A stretch of DNA of 64,000 nucleotides from the NCBI GenBank assembly GCA_964006375.1, contig OZ023264.1, positions 17,246,225 to 17,310,224 of the forward strand, read 5' to 3'. Position 1 is the first letter of the stretch, and every line of letters starts with the position of its first letter. The position numbers were made by a program, and so were the translations under genes. This document shows, in pieces, positions 36,228 through 51,685 of this stretch. A model generated the notes under the pieces. That model searched no databases. It was not told the origin of the DNA and was given only the letters and a program-made list of their open reading frames with translations. The DNA is from Tillus elongatus. Taxonomy: Eukaryota; Arthropoda; Insecta; Coleoptera; Cleridae.

Positions 36228-38155
36228 GGGTGGCGCATTGAAAACGAAATCGACCGATTTGTGTCCAGAGAATTTTTTTTAAGAAACGCTGAAACACGTC
36301 AATTTTAATATTGAGGGGAACATGTTTTGACATAAAACTCAACTTTGTCACATCAACCCCTTAAGGGTGGTGATAACAACCCTTATATTTTAAATAGGGA
36401 ACATGGGTCTAGTGTTACATTATTTGAAAGCTCTTTCTTTTCTAAATTCAGCACACTAATTTTTTTGTTTGGGTTTTATCAACTAGTTTAAAAATTATTC
36501 ACAGTTGAAAATGCAATAACGCATTTCACTCATTCCTATAAGAAATGTGCTGATAGTCAATGTTTTGTTGGTTTGTTAACAAAACATTGATCATCAGAAC
36601 ATTTCTTATCGGAATGAGAGAAATGCGGTTTATTATTTCAGTTTATCGGTCGGTTTGATACTTGATAGTACTACCGAAAATTAATTTCACAATGGTGTAT
36701 TCTGTAGAAGAAAGAGTTGAAATAATTACTCTTTTTTTCTTCAGAAACGATTACTCTGCCAACCATACCGCAAATTTGTTTAATAAACGACCTCCGAACA
36801 GACATGTTAACAAGAAATAAATTTTGGAGTTAGTTGTAAAGTTTCGACAAAGTGGTTCAGTAGCCAACAAAAAACGGGATCTCGAACGTGAATTTCCGGT
36901 TAGAAATGAGACTACTTAGATTGAAGTTTTAGGACAAATTGCTGCAGACCCAACTTTGAGCACGAGAAAATTGGCCACTGTTTCAAACATCAAAAGAAGA
37001 ACTATTCAGCGAATATTGAAGCATAATAAATTTCACCCGTATAAAATTCATCTTGTACAACAACCGAATGAAAATGATTTTGATCGGCGGCTGGAGATTT
37101 GTGAAGTTATGACTGCACGAATAGCTGATAACGGGAATTTTCTGTTCAATATCCGTTTTCAGACGAGTGTACGTTTTTATTAAACTCTACAGTCAATCGT
37201 CATAATTGTCGTTATTGGGCAGATAATAATCCAAAAATCCACACTCAAACTCCACAGAAATTGAATGTCTCGACTGACATTTTTGGAGACCGTTAAATCG
37301 GACCAATTTTTCTTGATGGCAATTTGAGTGGCAAAACGTATTTGGAGTTACTAGAAGATATAATTGACCCTCTACTAATTGACATTGTTGAAAATGATGA
37401 TCGCTATCAAGAAAATCAATTAGTATTTCAACAAGATGGAGCTCCTCCGCATTTTTCACAACGTCTTATGGGGTTTTTGAACATAGAGTTTCCAGGACAA
37501 TGGATTAGGCGTAGAGGTGCTATTGAGTGGTCCCCTAGATCACCGGATTTAACTCCTTTAGACTTCTTTCTATGGGACCATTTAAAGAGTAGAATTTACG
37601 CAAAAGAACCGCAGTCTCTGGAAGAATTACGACGACGCATTGTTGAAGAATGCCGTCTAATAACTCCATAAATGCTCCAGAATGTCAGAGCTCGTGTTGA
37701 ACAAAATTTGTATTTTTGTATGGAAGCTGGTGGTCAACAATTTGAACACTTACTTAACTGAATAACTGAATAAACATTTTTGAACGTTTGCTTTTGTTTT
37801 TTTGTTTTTTTTTTAACGAAAAATTGACTAATCGGTGCATTTCTTATCACAATGAATGGAATACGTTCTTGCAACTCCAACTGTGAATAATTTTTAAACG
37901 AGTTGATAAAACTTCAAAAAAAATTATTGTGCTGAATTCATAAAAGAAAGAGCTTTCCAATGATGTGACACTCGACCCATGTTCCCTATTTAAAATATAA
38001 GGGTTGTTATCACCACCCTTGAGGGGTTGATGTGATAAAGTTGAGTTTTATGTCAAAACATGTCCTCTCAATATTAAAATTGACGAGTTTCAGCGTTTCT
38101 TAAAAAAAATTCTCTGGACGCAAATCGGTCTGTTTCGTTTTCAATGCGCCAGCCT
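36228..38155 (+). mobile_element. DD41D-type element, family M copy 3
   Basis: GGGTGGCGCATTGAAAACGA at 36228 and CGTTTTCAATGCGCCAGCCTG ending at 38155, each bordered by TA. Length 1,928 bp. Unlike the other copies it is not in a long TA array, only ATATATA. Confidence 0.88.
36692..37761 (+). pseudogene. DD41D transposase, broken (family M copy 3)
   Basis: Start MVYSVEERVEIITLFF at 36692. A small insertion shifts the frame near 36740 and a stop replaces the Glu codon near 36917. The second HTH frame is open at 36956-37180. The frame changes at the first Asp (FQTSVRF instead of FSDECTF). From 37324 it is open again with FQQDGAPPHF (Asp 2) and RSPDLTPLDFFLW (Asp 3). A stop interrupts near 37671 and the relic ends FEHLLN at 37761. 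All three catalytic regions survive in pieces only. Confidence 0.8.
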
Positions 38156-38740
38156 GTATGTTCTTCAAATATTTTTGTCAGAGAGTCATTTTGTCTCTGA
38201 ATAAATATTTCCAACAAGTTCGAACAATATTAATAATTAGTATAAATGTTCTTGTTAATTTTTAAAAATGACAAACAATCATGGTACGAGTATAACGTGC
38301 ATCGTAGTTCTCGCCGATTAGAACCAATTAAGGTATTACCAAAGTTAAAGCCTGCTTACAACAAAGAACTGTAGAAGATAAACGATTATTTACGCTCATA
38401 AAAATAGACTAACAATGTTTTGCCCCAGTTTATGTGTTCTAAGAATGATTCCACTGGACCATGGAATCAGGGCAGCCGTGGCAGCAAGAATTTTTTAAAT
38501 TATATTGGACCTAATTTAATTGTTACGCATAAAATGAAGACTGATTTTTGTAGGTAGGTGTGGTTGTGTAATTTAAGACTAATTCGCAAAAGTTGTTGTA
38601 TAAAAGTGTTTAGTAATATAATGAAGCTTATTATTAAGTACGTTTCTTGAAGCGGCTGGAATTTATTTTGTTAATAAAACCATACAATGCTTATGAAAAT
38701 CTAGCAATTCTATATAAACTATACAGTGTTTTTTTTTTTG
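38156..38740. other. No gene seen
   Basis: No recognisable motif. Confidence 0.5.
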
Positions 38741-38741
38741 T

Positions 38742-40046
38742 TTTATGTCAACAACACACCACGAGGGCTTACAGCCTAAATACTATCGTACCGTGGGTGT
38801 TGACAAGGAGGAAAGAGGCAGCTTGTTAATTCTGGACTTGAAGGTTTGGAGGTTCGGAGGAGAAGGAAAAACATGTGCCGGCAAGGAATTCCAAAACTTG
38901 GAAGTCCTCGGGACAAAAGAGCGGGCATAGCAAGATGTTCTATGTCTGGTGACCTGGACGTTAAAAGGGTGCATTCGCTCTGTTCCCCTGGTAGATCTGT
39001 TGGGGGCAGCAGGTGGAGGAACTATGGAAGAAAGCTCCTCTGAGCAGTGCCCGTGCAGATATCTATAAAAGAGAGAGAGGTCACCAACGGCACGTCGGTG
39101 GGCAAGGGATGGGAGCCTTTGGGTAAGGGTAGGGTCACCGATGAGACGTATAGCTCTCTTCTGAATGGAGTCCAGGATAGCGAGTGTAGAAGCGGCAGCT
39201 GCACCCCAGATGTGGGAGCAGTATTCGAGGTTTGGCCTTATTTGTGAAGTGTATAAGGTATAGAGATTAGCTGGTGAAAAGAATTTGCGAGCCCGGAAGA
39301 GGAAACCCAATTTCTTAGCAGCCGCTTCTGCAATTGATGTAACATGTTGGTGCCAATTAAGATTTCGATCCACAGTAATGCCAACAAGAGAAACGGACTC
39401 ATTACTTTGAATAACTTGGTTCTTCATTGTGATGGGTCTAGGGCTGCTGTATCTCTTGTGAGAAAGAAAGAAAGACTTAGTTTTGGTGGGGTTGAATTGT
39501 ACAAGATTTCTACTTCCCCAGTCTAATATTTTTTGGAGGTCTACGGAGACAGAACCCTCCATGAGTCTGCGATCCTCATCTAATTGGGCTAAAGAGACAG
39601 GCTTAGAATATTGTATGTTTGAGTGGAGGGTGCTGTCGTCCGCGTAACTGTGAACTGGGTTGGATGTGCTAGAGAGGAGGTCATTGATGTGGAGAAGAAA
39701 CAAAGTAGGGGCTAAAGCTGAACCTTGAGGAACTCCTGCATTAATTGGATACAGTTTAGAGGAATAGCCATCCACAACAACAGATATGCTCCTGTTGGAG
39801 AGGAAATTTGCTGTCCAGGCACAAAGTTTTGGTGGTAGGCCATAGGCCGGAAGTTTATTAAGCAGCGCTGCGTGCCAGACCTGGTCGAATGCTTTGGATA
39901 TGTCTAGAGCAACAATCTGGGATTCACCGTGTTGTTCCATAGACTTGTTCCAAGAATGGGTGACAAAGGAAAGGAGGTCGGCAGTCGATCTGCGCTGACG
40001 GAATCCATACTGCCTGTCGTGGATTAGACTGTGTTTTTCAAGGAAT
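38742..40046 (-). mobile_element. LINE copy C, 5'-truncated
   Basis: Minus-strand copy of the same LINE as A, B, D and E. The 3' end lies at the TGTCAACAACACACCACGAG block and the 5' truncation is at about 40046, where a MITE begins. Confidence 0.88.
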
Positions 40047-40153
40047 TGTGTCCAAGATAAGAATGGGATAGCAAGATAAGAATGGGATAGCATTGGGGTA
40101 TTGGAAATTTTAGGAATTATCGTTGTCTTCAAATTATAAAAAATGCTGAGCAC
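38783..40153 (-). CDS. Open frame: LINE reverse transcriptase core with a MITE-derived N-terminus
   Basis: 456 codons without a stop. About the first 36 residues (MLSIFYNLKTTIIPKISNTP...) are encoded by the neighbouring MITE. From FLEKHSLIHDRQYGF onward the sequence is RT: motif A ALDISKAFDQVWHAALL, motif B INAGVPQGSALAPTLF, motif C SYADDSTLH, motif D NPTKTKSFFLS, motif E VGITVDRNLNWHQHV, then the thumb and a C-terminal region ending SSLSTPTVR as in the other copies. The fingers and the endonuclease are missing, so it is not an autonomous LINE, but it is the best-preserved RT of this family in the window. Whether it is ever expressed is unknown; the fusion is most likely accidental. Confidence 0.75.
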   Translation of the reverse strand: MLSIFYNLKTTIIPKISNTPMLSHSYLAIPFLSWTQFLEKHSLIHDRQYGFRQRRSTADLLSFVTHSWNKSMEQHGESQIVALDISKAFDQVWHAALLNKLPAYGLPPKLCAWTANFLSNRSISVVVDGYSSKLYPINAGVPQGSALAPTLFLLHINDLLSSTSNPVHSYADDSTLHSNIQYSKPVSLAQLDEDRRLMEGSVSVDLQKILDWGSRNLVQFNPTKTKSFFLSHKRYSSPRPITMKNQVIQSNESVSLVGITVDRNLNWHQHVTSIAEAAAKKLGFLFRARKFFSPANLYTLYTSQIRPNLEYCSHIWGAAAASTLAILDSIQKRAIRLIGDPTLTQRLPSLAHRRAVGDLSLFYRYLHGHCSEELSSIVPPPAAPNRSTRGTERMHPFNVQVTRHRTSCYARSFVPRTSKFWNSLPAHVFPSPPNLQTFKSRINKLPLSSLSTPTVR

Positions 40154-40692
40154 CTACATTTCATAAATTTGAGTTATATAATTGATTTATTTATTACAAA
40201 TAAATAAATGTTTTTAAGCATTCAAGGTCGAACTCGGTAGATTTTTTCTGAATAATTTTCTTTTACGGCTGAAACAAGCTTAAAACCTATTTAAACCATT
40301 ACAAGTGATACATCCTCTAATTTACAATTGAAAAGTGTTTTATATTTTGTAATAAAAATAACCGGGCCGTGTTTAAAAATTTAAGTACATGATGGTTTCC
40401 CGGAGATGAAATGTCGTATTAAAAATCCATGAACATCATCTAATTCAGCTTTAAAATTGGCAACTGGAGAGTTTTTTTCGTTTTCTAATATCTATTGAAA
40501 TAACTCCAGGAAAAAAAATACTTTCGAGAAAATTACATTTAAAAAAAATGGAAACCGGTAAAGGATGACTCACTTTTGAAACCATCATGTAAACGGCTTT
40601 TTAAATGCCCAACTTTTTCATAATTTGAAGGAAACTGTAACTCCTAAAATTTTCAATATCCCAATCCTATCCCATTCTTATCTTGGACACAC
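40047..40692. mobile_element. MITE-like element with ~100-bp inverted repeats
   Basis: TGTGTCCAAGATAAGAATGG at 40047 is mirrored by CCATTCTTATCTTGGACACA near 40671-40690, and the match continues inward for about 100 bases (GGAAATTTTAGGAATTA against TAACTCCTAAAATTTTC). CAAGATAAGAATGGGATAG is duplicated in the left arm. The right end CACTGTA fits a Tc1/mariner-type terminus; the left end has lost a few bases at the LINE junction. No coding capacity of its own. Confidence 0.75.
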
Positions 40693-40795
40693 TGTATATT
40701 ACTTTATGTTGTCGTTATTTTTTTTTTTTTTGGCTTCGAACCGTTAGATCCATTAGCCACAGACTTTTATTACTTTTATTGTTCTTGTATATGGG

Positions 40796-40798
<3 letters not shown>

Positions 40799-40886
<88 letters not shown>
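40799..40886. repeat. (TA)n microsatellite
   Basis: About 88 bases; flanks are not recognised repeats. Confidence 0.95.
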
Positions 40887-40887
<1 letters not shown>

Positions 40888-41524
40888 GAAATATAAATGT
40901 ATCAAGCTTCTATCGCCAGCCAATTTTATTATCATCCACTATTTTTGATGCCTAGCTGACTAATTTATAATGTTTCCTTTTCTATATAAATTTTGTTTGC
41001 ATATAATTTTTTTCATCCTTATTTTTTCCTTTTTTTTTTAATTATTGTATAGGATGACCGGGACACTGTGCGATCAGAGACCCGCCAGGACGGCTTTGAA
41101 CACACTGTACTGGGCCTTGGTTTCATGCAGGTAGATAAATTCACAAAGTAGTGGAGTACAAAGGAGCCATACTTATTCTAACGCCCAATAGTTATTTGTC
41201 ACACTTTACATTATATAATGTCTAAATAAAAACAAAAGTAACTACAGTTGTAACCTAATTTCTTTAAAGAATCTATACAAAAACGTTATTACAGGTTTTG
41301 ACTTCCGTATCAATAGCTAATTTAAAGATGATGGCATACTGATATGTTTATCATTCATTGGGATGATAGTTGTTATTAAATATTACTTTATATCTTTAAA
41401 GCTTTATGAAAGTGTTCAAGAAACTCCTGATTAAAAAGTTAACCGATTATTTTGTTAATCTTTATACAGTACTTTACAAAAATTAACCTAAGGTATACTT
41501 ATTTAATCATTTATTCACTATTAA
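40887..41524. other. No gene seen
   Basis: No recognisable motif. Confidence 0.45.
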
Positions 41525-42035
41525 TACCAACACTAAGTGAGTGGTGGACATGCCGCCACCTAGTTGTAAAACCAAGTAGTATGTTGTCACGTCAGCTCCA
41601 AATAACACAAAGTGTTAAAAAAAATAGAGACTGTATACAACTAACTAACAATTTAGAAAATTGTCAGCCCTGGCCCATTTCTACCCTAATATAGGGACAA
41701 AGTATGTAAGGCTAGATGCATTCTCGCAACAATTAGAACCGTAGACCGGTTTCGCTCTCATTAGAGCTCTTCAGTACGGTATACTAATTCTAGCAAAAAT
41801 GCACCAAAAGTAATACGGCTATAGTATAGCCAGCCTTTCAACACTAAGTGAGTGGTGGACGTGCCGCCACCTAGTTGCGGAACCAAGTAGTATGTTGTCA
41901 CGCCAGCTCCAAATAACACAAAATTGTTAATTAGTTCTATACAGTCTCCATTTTTTTAATACTTTGTGTTATTTGGAGCTGGCGTGACAACATATTACTT
42001 GGTTCCGCAACTAGGTGGCGGCACGTCCACCACTC
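41525..42035 (-). repeat. Hammerhead repeat D, tandem and inverted units (copy 1)
   Basis: ACACTAAGTGAGTGGTGGAC occurs at about 41529 and 41841, so one complete minus-strand unit of about 313 bases is followed by a partial second unit. From about 41950 a plus-strand partial copy (TTATTTGGAGCTGGCGTGAC) mirrors it, forming a palindrome. The complete unit contains a hammerhead ribozyme. Confidence 0.8.
41727..41791 (-). ncRNA. Type I hammerhead ribozyme (repeat D copy 1)
   Basis: On the minus strand: AATTAG, TAT, ACCGTA, the core CTGAAGA, stem II GCTCT/AGAGC with an AATG loop, GAAA, CC/GG as a very short stem III, and GTC as cleavage triplet. TACGGT and CTAATT then pair back to close stem I. 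All invariant core bases are present. The tiny stem III is as described for Penelope-associated and retrozyme hammerheads, which are thought to act as dimers. Confidence 0.75.
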
Positions 42036-42232
42036 AGTTTATTTACAAAGTGCACCCAATTAGCTTTGTCTTTTTTAAAATACAAAATTTATTTTATGTG
42101 AATTCATTAAATTGGCGTCGAAGTCGGAGAATTGAGGAGAATTTGAGGCTAGAGAAGTAAATTACCTCAACGTCTATATTTACTTCCTTAATTTACAACT
42201 ATCTATTTATGCTTGTAAATTTTGTTCTATTG

Positions 42233-42240
42233 GTTAGAGG
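42233..42240 (+). repeat. Target-site duplication, left (GTTAGAGG)
   Basis: The same 8 bases follow the right terminal repeat at 50983-50990; 8 bp is the length typical of P elements. Confidence 0.85.
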
Positions 42241-42272
42241 CAAAGAGGTTGTATATGTTAGAGGGAACAAAG
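42241..42272 (+). repeat. P-like element left terminal inverted repeat
   Basis: 32 bases, about 25 matching the complement of 50951-50982; P-element terminal repeats are 31 bp. Confidence 0.85.
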
Positions 42273-42497
42273 CCGAGTTTGCAGCCTGTCGATTTCCCAC
42301 TCCTGTCACCGTCCAATCACAAACAAAATTTTGAATAACGCGCTAATGTGTTTTGTTTTGATTCGTTCCCCCAACCGCTCTTGAAGTTATTGTCAGCTGT
42401 CAACAAGTATTTGAAGTGTTTGTTGATTTGCGATTAGAGGTTATCTTGTGTGTTTTGCCGTTTTTTAGCAGTGTTTTAAGAGTGTAAAAGTTAAAAA

Positions 42498-47389
<4,892 letters not shown>

Positions 47390-47499
47390 TTCAGTGTACA
47401 TTTCAAGTACTCGTATGTCCTTCAAATAATGTTATCGGGAAGTTATTATGTCTTATAATATGACCAATAAATTTTAGCTTCCTCTCGATTTCTTTGAGC

Positions 47500-47820
47500 A
47501 AGCCTCTTTATTCGTTCACCTCTCCTAGCAAACTTTGAAGCGTCTTTCTATCAACCTGCACTGTCTTTGACATTTTTCTTGTCTACATTTCAAAAGCTTA
47601 TATTCTCTTCATATCCTGCTTAACTACAGCCCAAGTTTCCGCCCCATACATTACCATACTCCATACACGTACGACTTGCATTTGTTCCTCATGGACAGGT
47701 TAAAATGTTTATTAGTGAGAACAGTACTTTGGTTATTGAATGCTTATTTTGCCATCGCGATCCTCTTCAGACCTTTCCTACACTTACCATCATCTGTGAT
47801 AATACTTCCAATCAATTATT
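47500..47820 (-). pseudogene. RTE-like LINE fragments
   Basis: The minus strand near 47640-47670 reads SMVMYGAETWAVVKQDMKRI, a block that follows the RT core in RTE/craniofacial-type LINEs, then VDRKTLQSLLGEV near 47550. A separate part at 47740-47815 matches the fragment at 22.83 kb (SIITDDGKCRKGLKRIAMA). No RT core is present. Confidence 0.6.
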
Positions 47821-47859
47821 TGAAATAATCTAATAAATCAAGCGTCATGTTATAAGATT

Positions 47860-48125
47860 TAAAAGCTACTTTTGTATTTGTATAGGTATTCAAAATTTGT
47901 GAAATGCACACGTAACGCAATCTACATCGATCAAACTTCTAGAAATTTTAACACCCGATACAAAGAACATATTTTTGCATTTAGAAATAACCATGCTGAC
48001 AAATCTACATTTGCAAAACATATTATTGATACCCAACATAGACCCACAGTAAATAACGGCATAAAACCACAACATTTTTGTCATGACAAGTGTAAACTAG
48101 ACTTGTTTTAAGCTTTAGAAGTAAA
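47860..48125 (+). pseudogene. Penelope-like element GIY-YIG endonuclease fragment
   Basis: An open stretch of 79 codons reads KFVKCTRNAIYIDQTSRNF, then NTRYKEHIFAFRNN. This is the second half of a GIY-YIG nuclease (YIGQT...R..EH), with Gly replaced by Asp in YIDQT. KSTFAKHIIDTQH follows, as in Penelope-like elements. Continuation past the stop (ALEVNKHIHDN) suggests a point mutation. The RT domain is missing. It lies inside the P-like element, so it is a secondary insertion or an acquired piece. Confidence 0.7.
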
Positions 48126-48860
48126 CAAGCATATACACGACAATATTTAGGATTTCTGAGATATTCTTCTTCCTAATTAAATAAATCAGACAACATAAAT
48201 CTAACTATTTTTTCCAAAAAGTTGTTATAAGACATGATGTGTGTCGATATTTTCATTGTATAGTCTGCTTTATTAATGTGTTTGTTTAGTTATTTTATTG
48301 TTGTAATTGTTATTATAGTTATTACTGTTATAGGTTTCTTCTATCTTTATGTTAAATATTGATATACATCACGTAGACATTTTAAAGGCGTCATCCGTCA
48401 TATTTGTTTTATTTTATTTTCACTTTTAAAGATTTTTTTGATTATAACATCATAAAATAGCAACAGATCTTTATTTGTAATTGTCATGATTTCGTATTAA
48501 TTCAAATTTTTTCTGTCTGAGGATACTATCAAGCAGCAAAACCAGTAACAGAGACGTTGAAGAACATCTAGAATTCAGAAGGGCCACTTGCTCCAGTTAG
48601 CTTACGCGCTGGCTACGTCCTTCACCTTCAAAAACGAAAACCAACAGTGAAGCCAGAGAAGTAGTCTCCAAGTCTGTATGAAGTATGGACCAGTTTCATG
48701 AAGTAAGGGCAACAGCAATCAATGAAATTAATCTCTATTTCTTTAAAAAAGACAAGGAATGTTAACATTAATTTGTAAACAGTACAATGTACTTTATTTT
48801 GTATTTTCTTCTGTTGTTGAAATAAAAACTATTATTATTTATCTAACCTTTTGAATATAA
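48126..48860. other. No gene seen
   Basis: AT-rich. Ends with GTTGTTGAAATAAAAACTAT near 48810, possibly a retrotransposon 3' tail. Confidence 0.4.
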
Positions 48861-48869
48861 AACTTTATC

Positions 48870-49320
48870 CCATATATTCATCCAACAATTTATCCAACCA
48901 ATAACCCAAAAAATATTTCACTGATTTGGAGAAAATTTTGGAATTACGCTTATTTTGCTAATGGCTTGGATGAGTTCGTTCATCAGATCTTAACACATAG
49001 TTTTTCCTAACAAAAAATTAAATATATTTTTTTAAACGCAATAGCTTTCAAATTGTTTAAGTGATTGGAACGAAAATTTACAACTTAAAAGAACATACAG
49101 AGATGTGGTTGTGTACCAATTTTCAAGTCTTTTGATCAAAGAAAAATGAAGTTATTCGAAATTAATAATAAAATAATCCTCGACATCACTTCAAATTCTG
49201 TAATGCAATATCTACAATGTTGGACAAAGGCAGAGCAATACAGCACCTGTACTGTTATGCTATTTAAATAAATTGTAGATAAAATCTAAACAATGGAAGT
49301 TACAACCATTGCCAGATGTC
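48870..49320 (-). repeat. Repeat F, inverted copy
   Basis: Counterpart of 26055-26452. It retains the GGCTTGGATGAGTTCGTTCA family A block but has no TA array. Confidence 0.75.
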
Positions 49321-49715
49321 AAGATGTTGCTGACCAGGATTGCCCGATCTTAAAAAATTTCATGTAGTTAAACCTTTCATGTGTAAACATATGAAATTTT
49401 TACAACTTCTGATAATAAAGAAAACATTTTATAAAATTTAATTTTATCAGTCAGTTAAAAAATACTGTATTTAATACCTGCAAATTTCGAATTACCCATT
49501 TCTCATGATTTTTAACTTAGGTATCCCTCCGATCATAATTTACTCTATCCGACAACTTTGTTAGACTGCGTCTGTGCTGAAGCTCAGCTGTCATTTGTCA
49601 TTGTGTGGTAGTGTTATTTATTGACAATATCAAATTGGAAATTTAGGACAGTAGAAACAGACACCATAAACAAAGAAGAAATTGGAAATTTAGCCTCTAG
49701 TGTAGGTTTTTGACA
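49321..49715. other. No gene seen
   Basis: AT-rich spacer inside the P-like element. Confidence 0.4.
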
Positions 49716-49719
49716 TGAT

Positions 49720-50015
49720 ACCATTACTAGAGAGATATGATAATGTGGCAGCATAATAATATTATGCTAATGCTGTGGTACAGTCAGTTTGGCGTTTCAT
49801 CACATCTCGTAACACACCAGCTGTTGTGTGCATACAGTTAGATGTAATTTTGTATTATCAGAATACTACTGTAACATGATGAAATCAAGTTTATAACTGT
49901 TAACATACTGTAAATAATTTCTCCACTTTTCAAGTTTGTGTTGCTGCAATGTTAATTAAGGGTTCCCTTAATTATACGCTTATTGTGCTTATAAATGTAA
50001 TATAAAAATAAATGA
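49720..50015 (-). repeat. Repeat G copy 2
   Basis: Minus-strand match to 43797-44270 (TTTGGCGTTTCATCACATCT; AAGTTTGTGTTGCTGC). Confidence 0.7.
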
Positions 50016-50950
50016 AAATGCAAGTGAACCTATTTAATTTAGCTCTGTATTCTACATTATCTGAAAAAGACATTATAGGCGACGAAGTAGAATGTAATTT
50101 CGGTAAATTTGCAGTTGACTGCATGAGGGTTTTAGATATTTTTTTCCAGCAACATGCTTAGAACCTTCCTCGGCCACAAGGCAAATTTTCTGGCAAACAA
50201 CCCCCAAGAAAATTAAGGGACTTTGAAAACATGCGTTTTTCACATTTTACAGCAATACCTCCTTTAAACCCTGTCTACCCCATATTCGCCCAGGTCCAGC
50301 AACCTTCTTGGGGGTTGCTCACAAGAAATTTTTCTTGTGCTTTATGCTTTGAAGGTAGTTGTATGCATGCACAAGGGGAAGGAGAACCCCCCGAATTTTT
50401 GGGTGAGGAGCAGAAACCCTCTTCCTCCTGGGGGTTCTTCTCCTGCATGCATACAATCACCCTCAATGCATCAACCAAAGGATTTTTTTTCCAGCTTTCT
50501 AGTGTATTTTTCTAGAGTATATTTCCTGTTTATCAATTGCTTTGTTTGAGTTTTGTATCCAAATTACTCTATAAATATATGTCATAGATCATGTTTTTGC
50601 TTGTCCTTCTTTACCTTGTTTTACTGTTCCTAATTAAATAAATTAATTTTCATAACTTTTAATATAAGGCTAAATCTTACAGCTTATATAAATATATTAT
50701 TTAATATTGTTATGAAAATTCACTATCATAACGCACTTGCTGCGTTCCGAACCTTTTTAGGTTACCTATTTATACAAAAGCTTAAGAAATTCATGAATAA
50801 GCATTACATTTCAATGATTGAATAATTTCAGTTTTATTTCTAACCAAACTAAAAATTCCTAAATACGTCCCTGACGTTTCTCCCACTCAAGTCACCGAAC
50901 TCCGCCCAGTTTGGAAAAGTGTACAGGCTTCTTGTATTGCAAAACTGCAC
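50016..50950. other. No gene seen; family A terminus at 50.73 kb
   Basis: Two short repeats (GAGGTTGCT- and CTTGGGGG-type blocks) near 50210-50440 and a reverse family A hairpin ACGCACTTGCTGCGT at 50731-50745. No coding motif. Confidence 0.4.
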
Positions 50951-50982
50951 CTTTGTTACCTCTATCCCTTACAACCTCTTTG
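50951..50982 (-). repeat. P-like element right terminal inverted repeat
   Basis: Mirror of 42241-42272, ending in ACAACCTCTTTG. Confidence 0.85.
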
Positions 50983-50990
50983 GTTAGAGG
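50983..50990 (+). repeat. Target-site duplication, right (GTTAGAGG)
   Basis: Same 8 bases as 42233-42240. Confidence 0.85.
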
Positions 50991-51599
50991 CAACTTTAAG
51001 TCGAAGATATATTAGCTTAGACATCTGTACACGTTAACATCATTATAAATATAAATCAAGCATTCGAACTACAACAGGTTTATTCAAATTTCACACGATA
51101 ATAACCAATAAATAATAAATTACAGTGGACACCGGTTATAATTATTCATGGTATACATAACTTCCTTTATGCTCTTTTAGTTTATTGTAACTAATTAATT
51201 AAAACGGACTAAGATAGAGGTATATTCAAATACAGGTCACTTGAGATAATGGATTATTAGTATTAATGATAGAAGTTTTCTCAAGCTGCATTGTGAATGA
51301 GACAACTGTAGTTTTTGTTTTTGTTTAGTCATTTCCAACCTAAAGAAAAGCATTATAGTCTGTATAATCATAGCCGGTTTAGTAATAATTGAAGAAAATT
51401 GAATATTTAGGTCACTATTGAAATTATAAGACGAGAACTAAATTGTCTGGTGCATATCTCACATCATTATAAGGCGGTTCGTAATAATTGACGTCTGTGA
51501 CAGTTCTTTGTTTAGAAAATATATGGCAGATGGGTTATGATAATAACTTCTGAGCGTCACGACGTCTGGGGTAGACATACTTCTAAGGTAACACAGACA
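50991..51599. other. No gene seen
   Basis: Right flank of the P-like element; AT-rich. Confidence 0.4.
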
Positions 51600-51634
51600 A
51601 GGCTATACTTCCAGACTGTATTTATTGACAAAAG

Positions 51635-51685
51635 CCCTACGCGTTTTGGCTCATATAACCTAAGCCATCTTCAGGGGCTTCCTCA
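51635..51685 (-). ncRNA. Hammerhead-like motif upstream of the Penelope-like RT
   Basis: Minus strand: AGCCC, CTGAAGA, a TGGCT/AGCCA stem, AAAAC, GCGTA, GGGCT. Stem I (AGCCC/GGGCT) and the CUGANGA box are intact. The GAAA box reads AAAA, a change at an invariant base, so this copy is probably inactive. Confidence 0.45.

Noticed and set aside
42036..42240. Promoter of the P-like transposase placed outside the element
   Set aside because: The terminal repeat begins at 42241 and the start codon is at 42498, so the leader lies within the element; no specific promoter motif was identified.
50231..50549. Overlapping short open frames near 50.3 kb with Cys-rich translation
   Set aside because: Three frames are open at once over a GC-richer patch; no start context, splice or family support.
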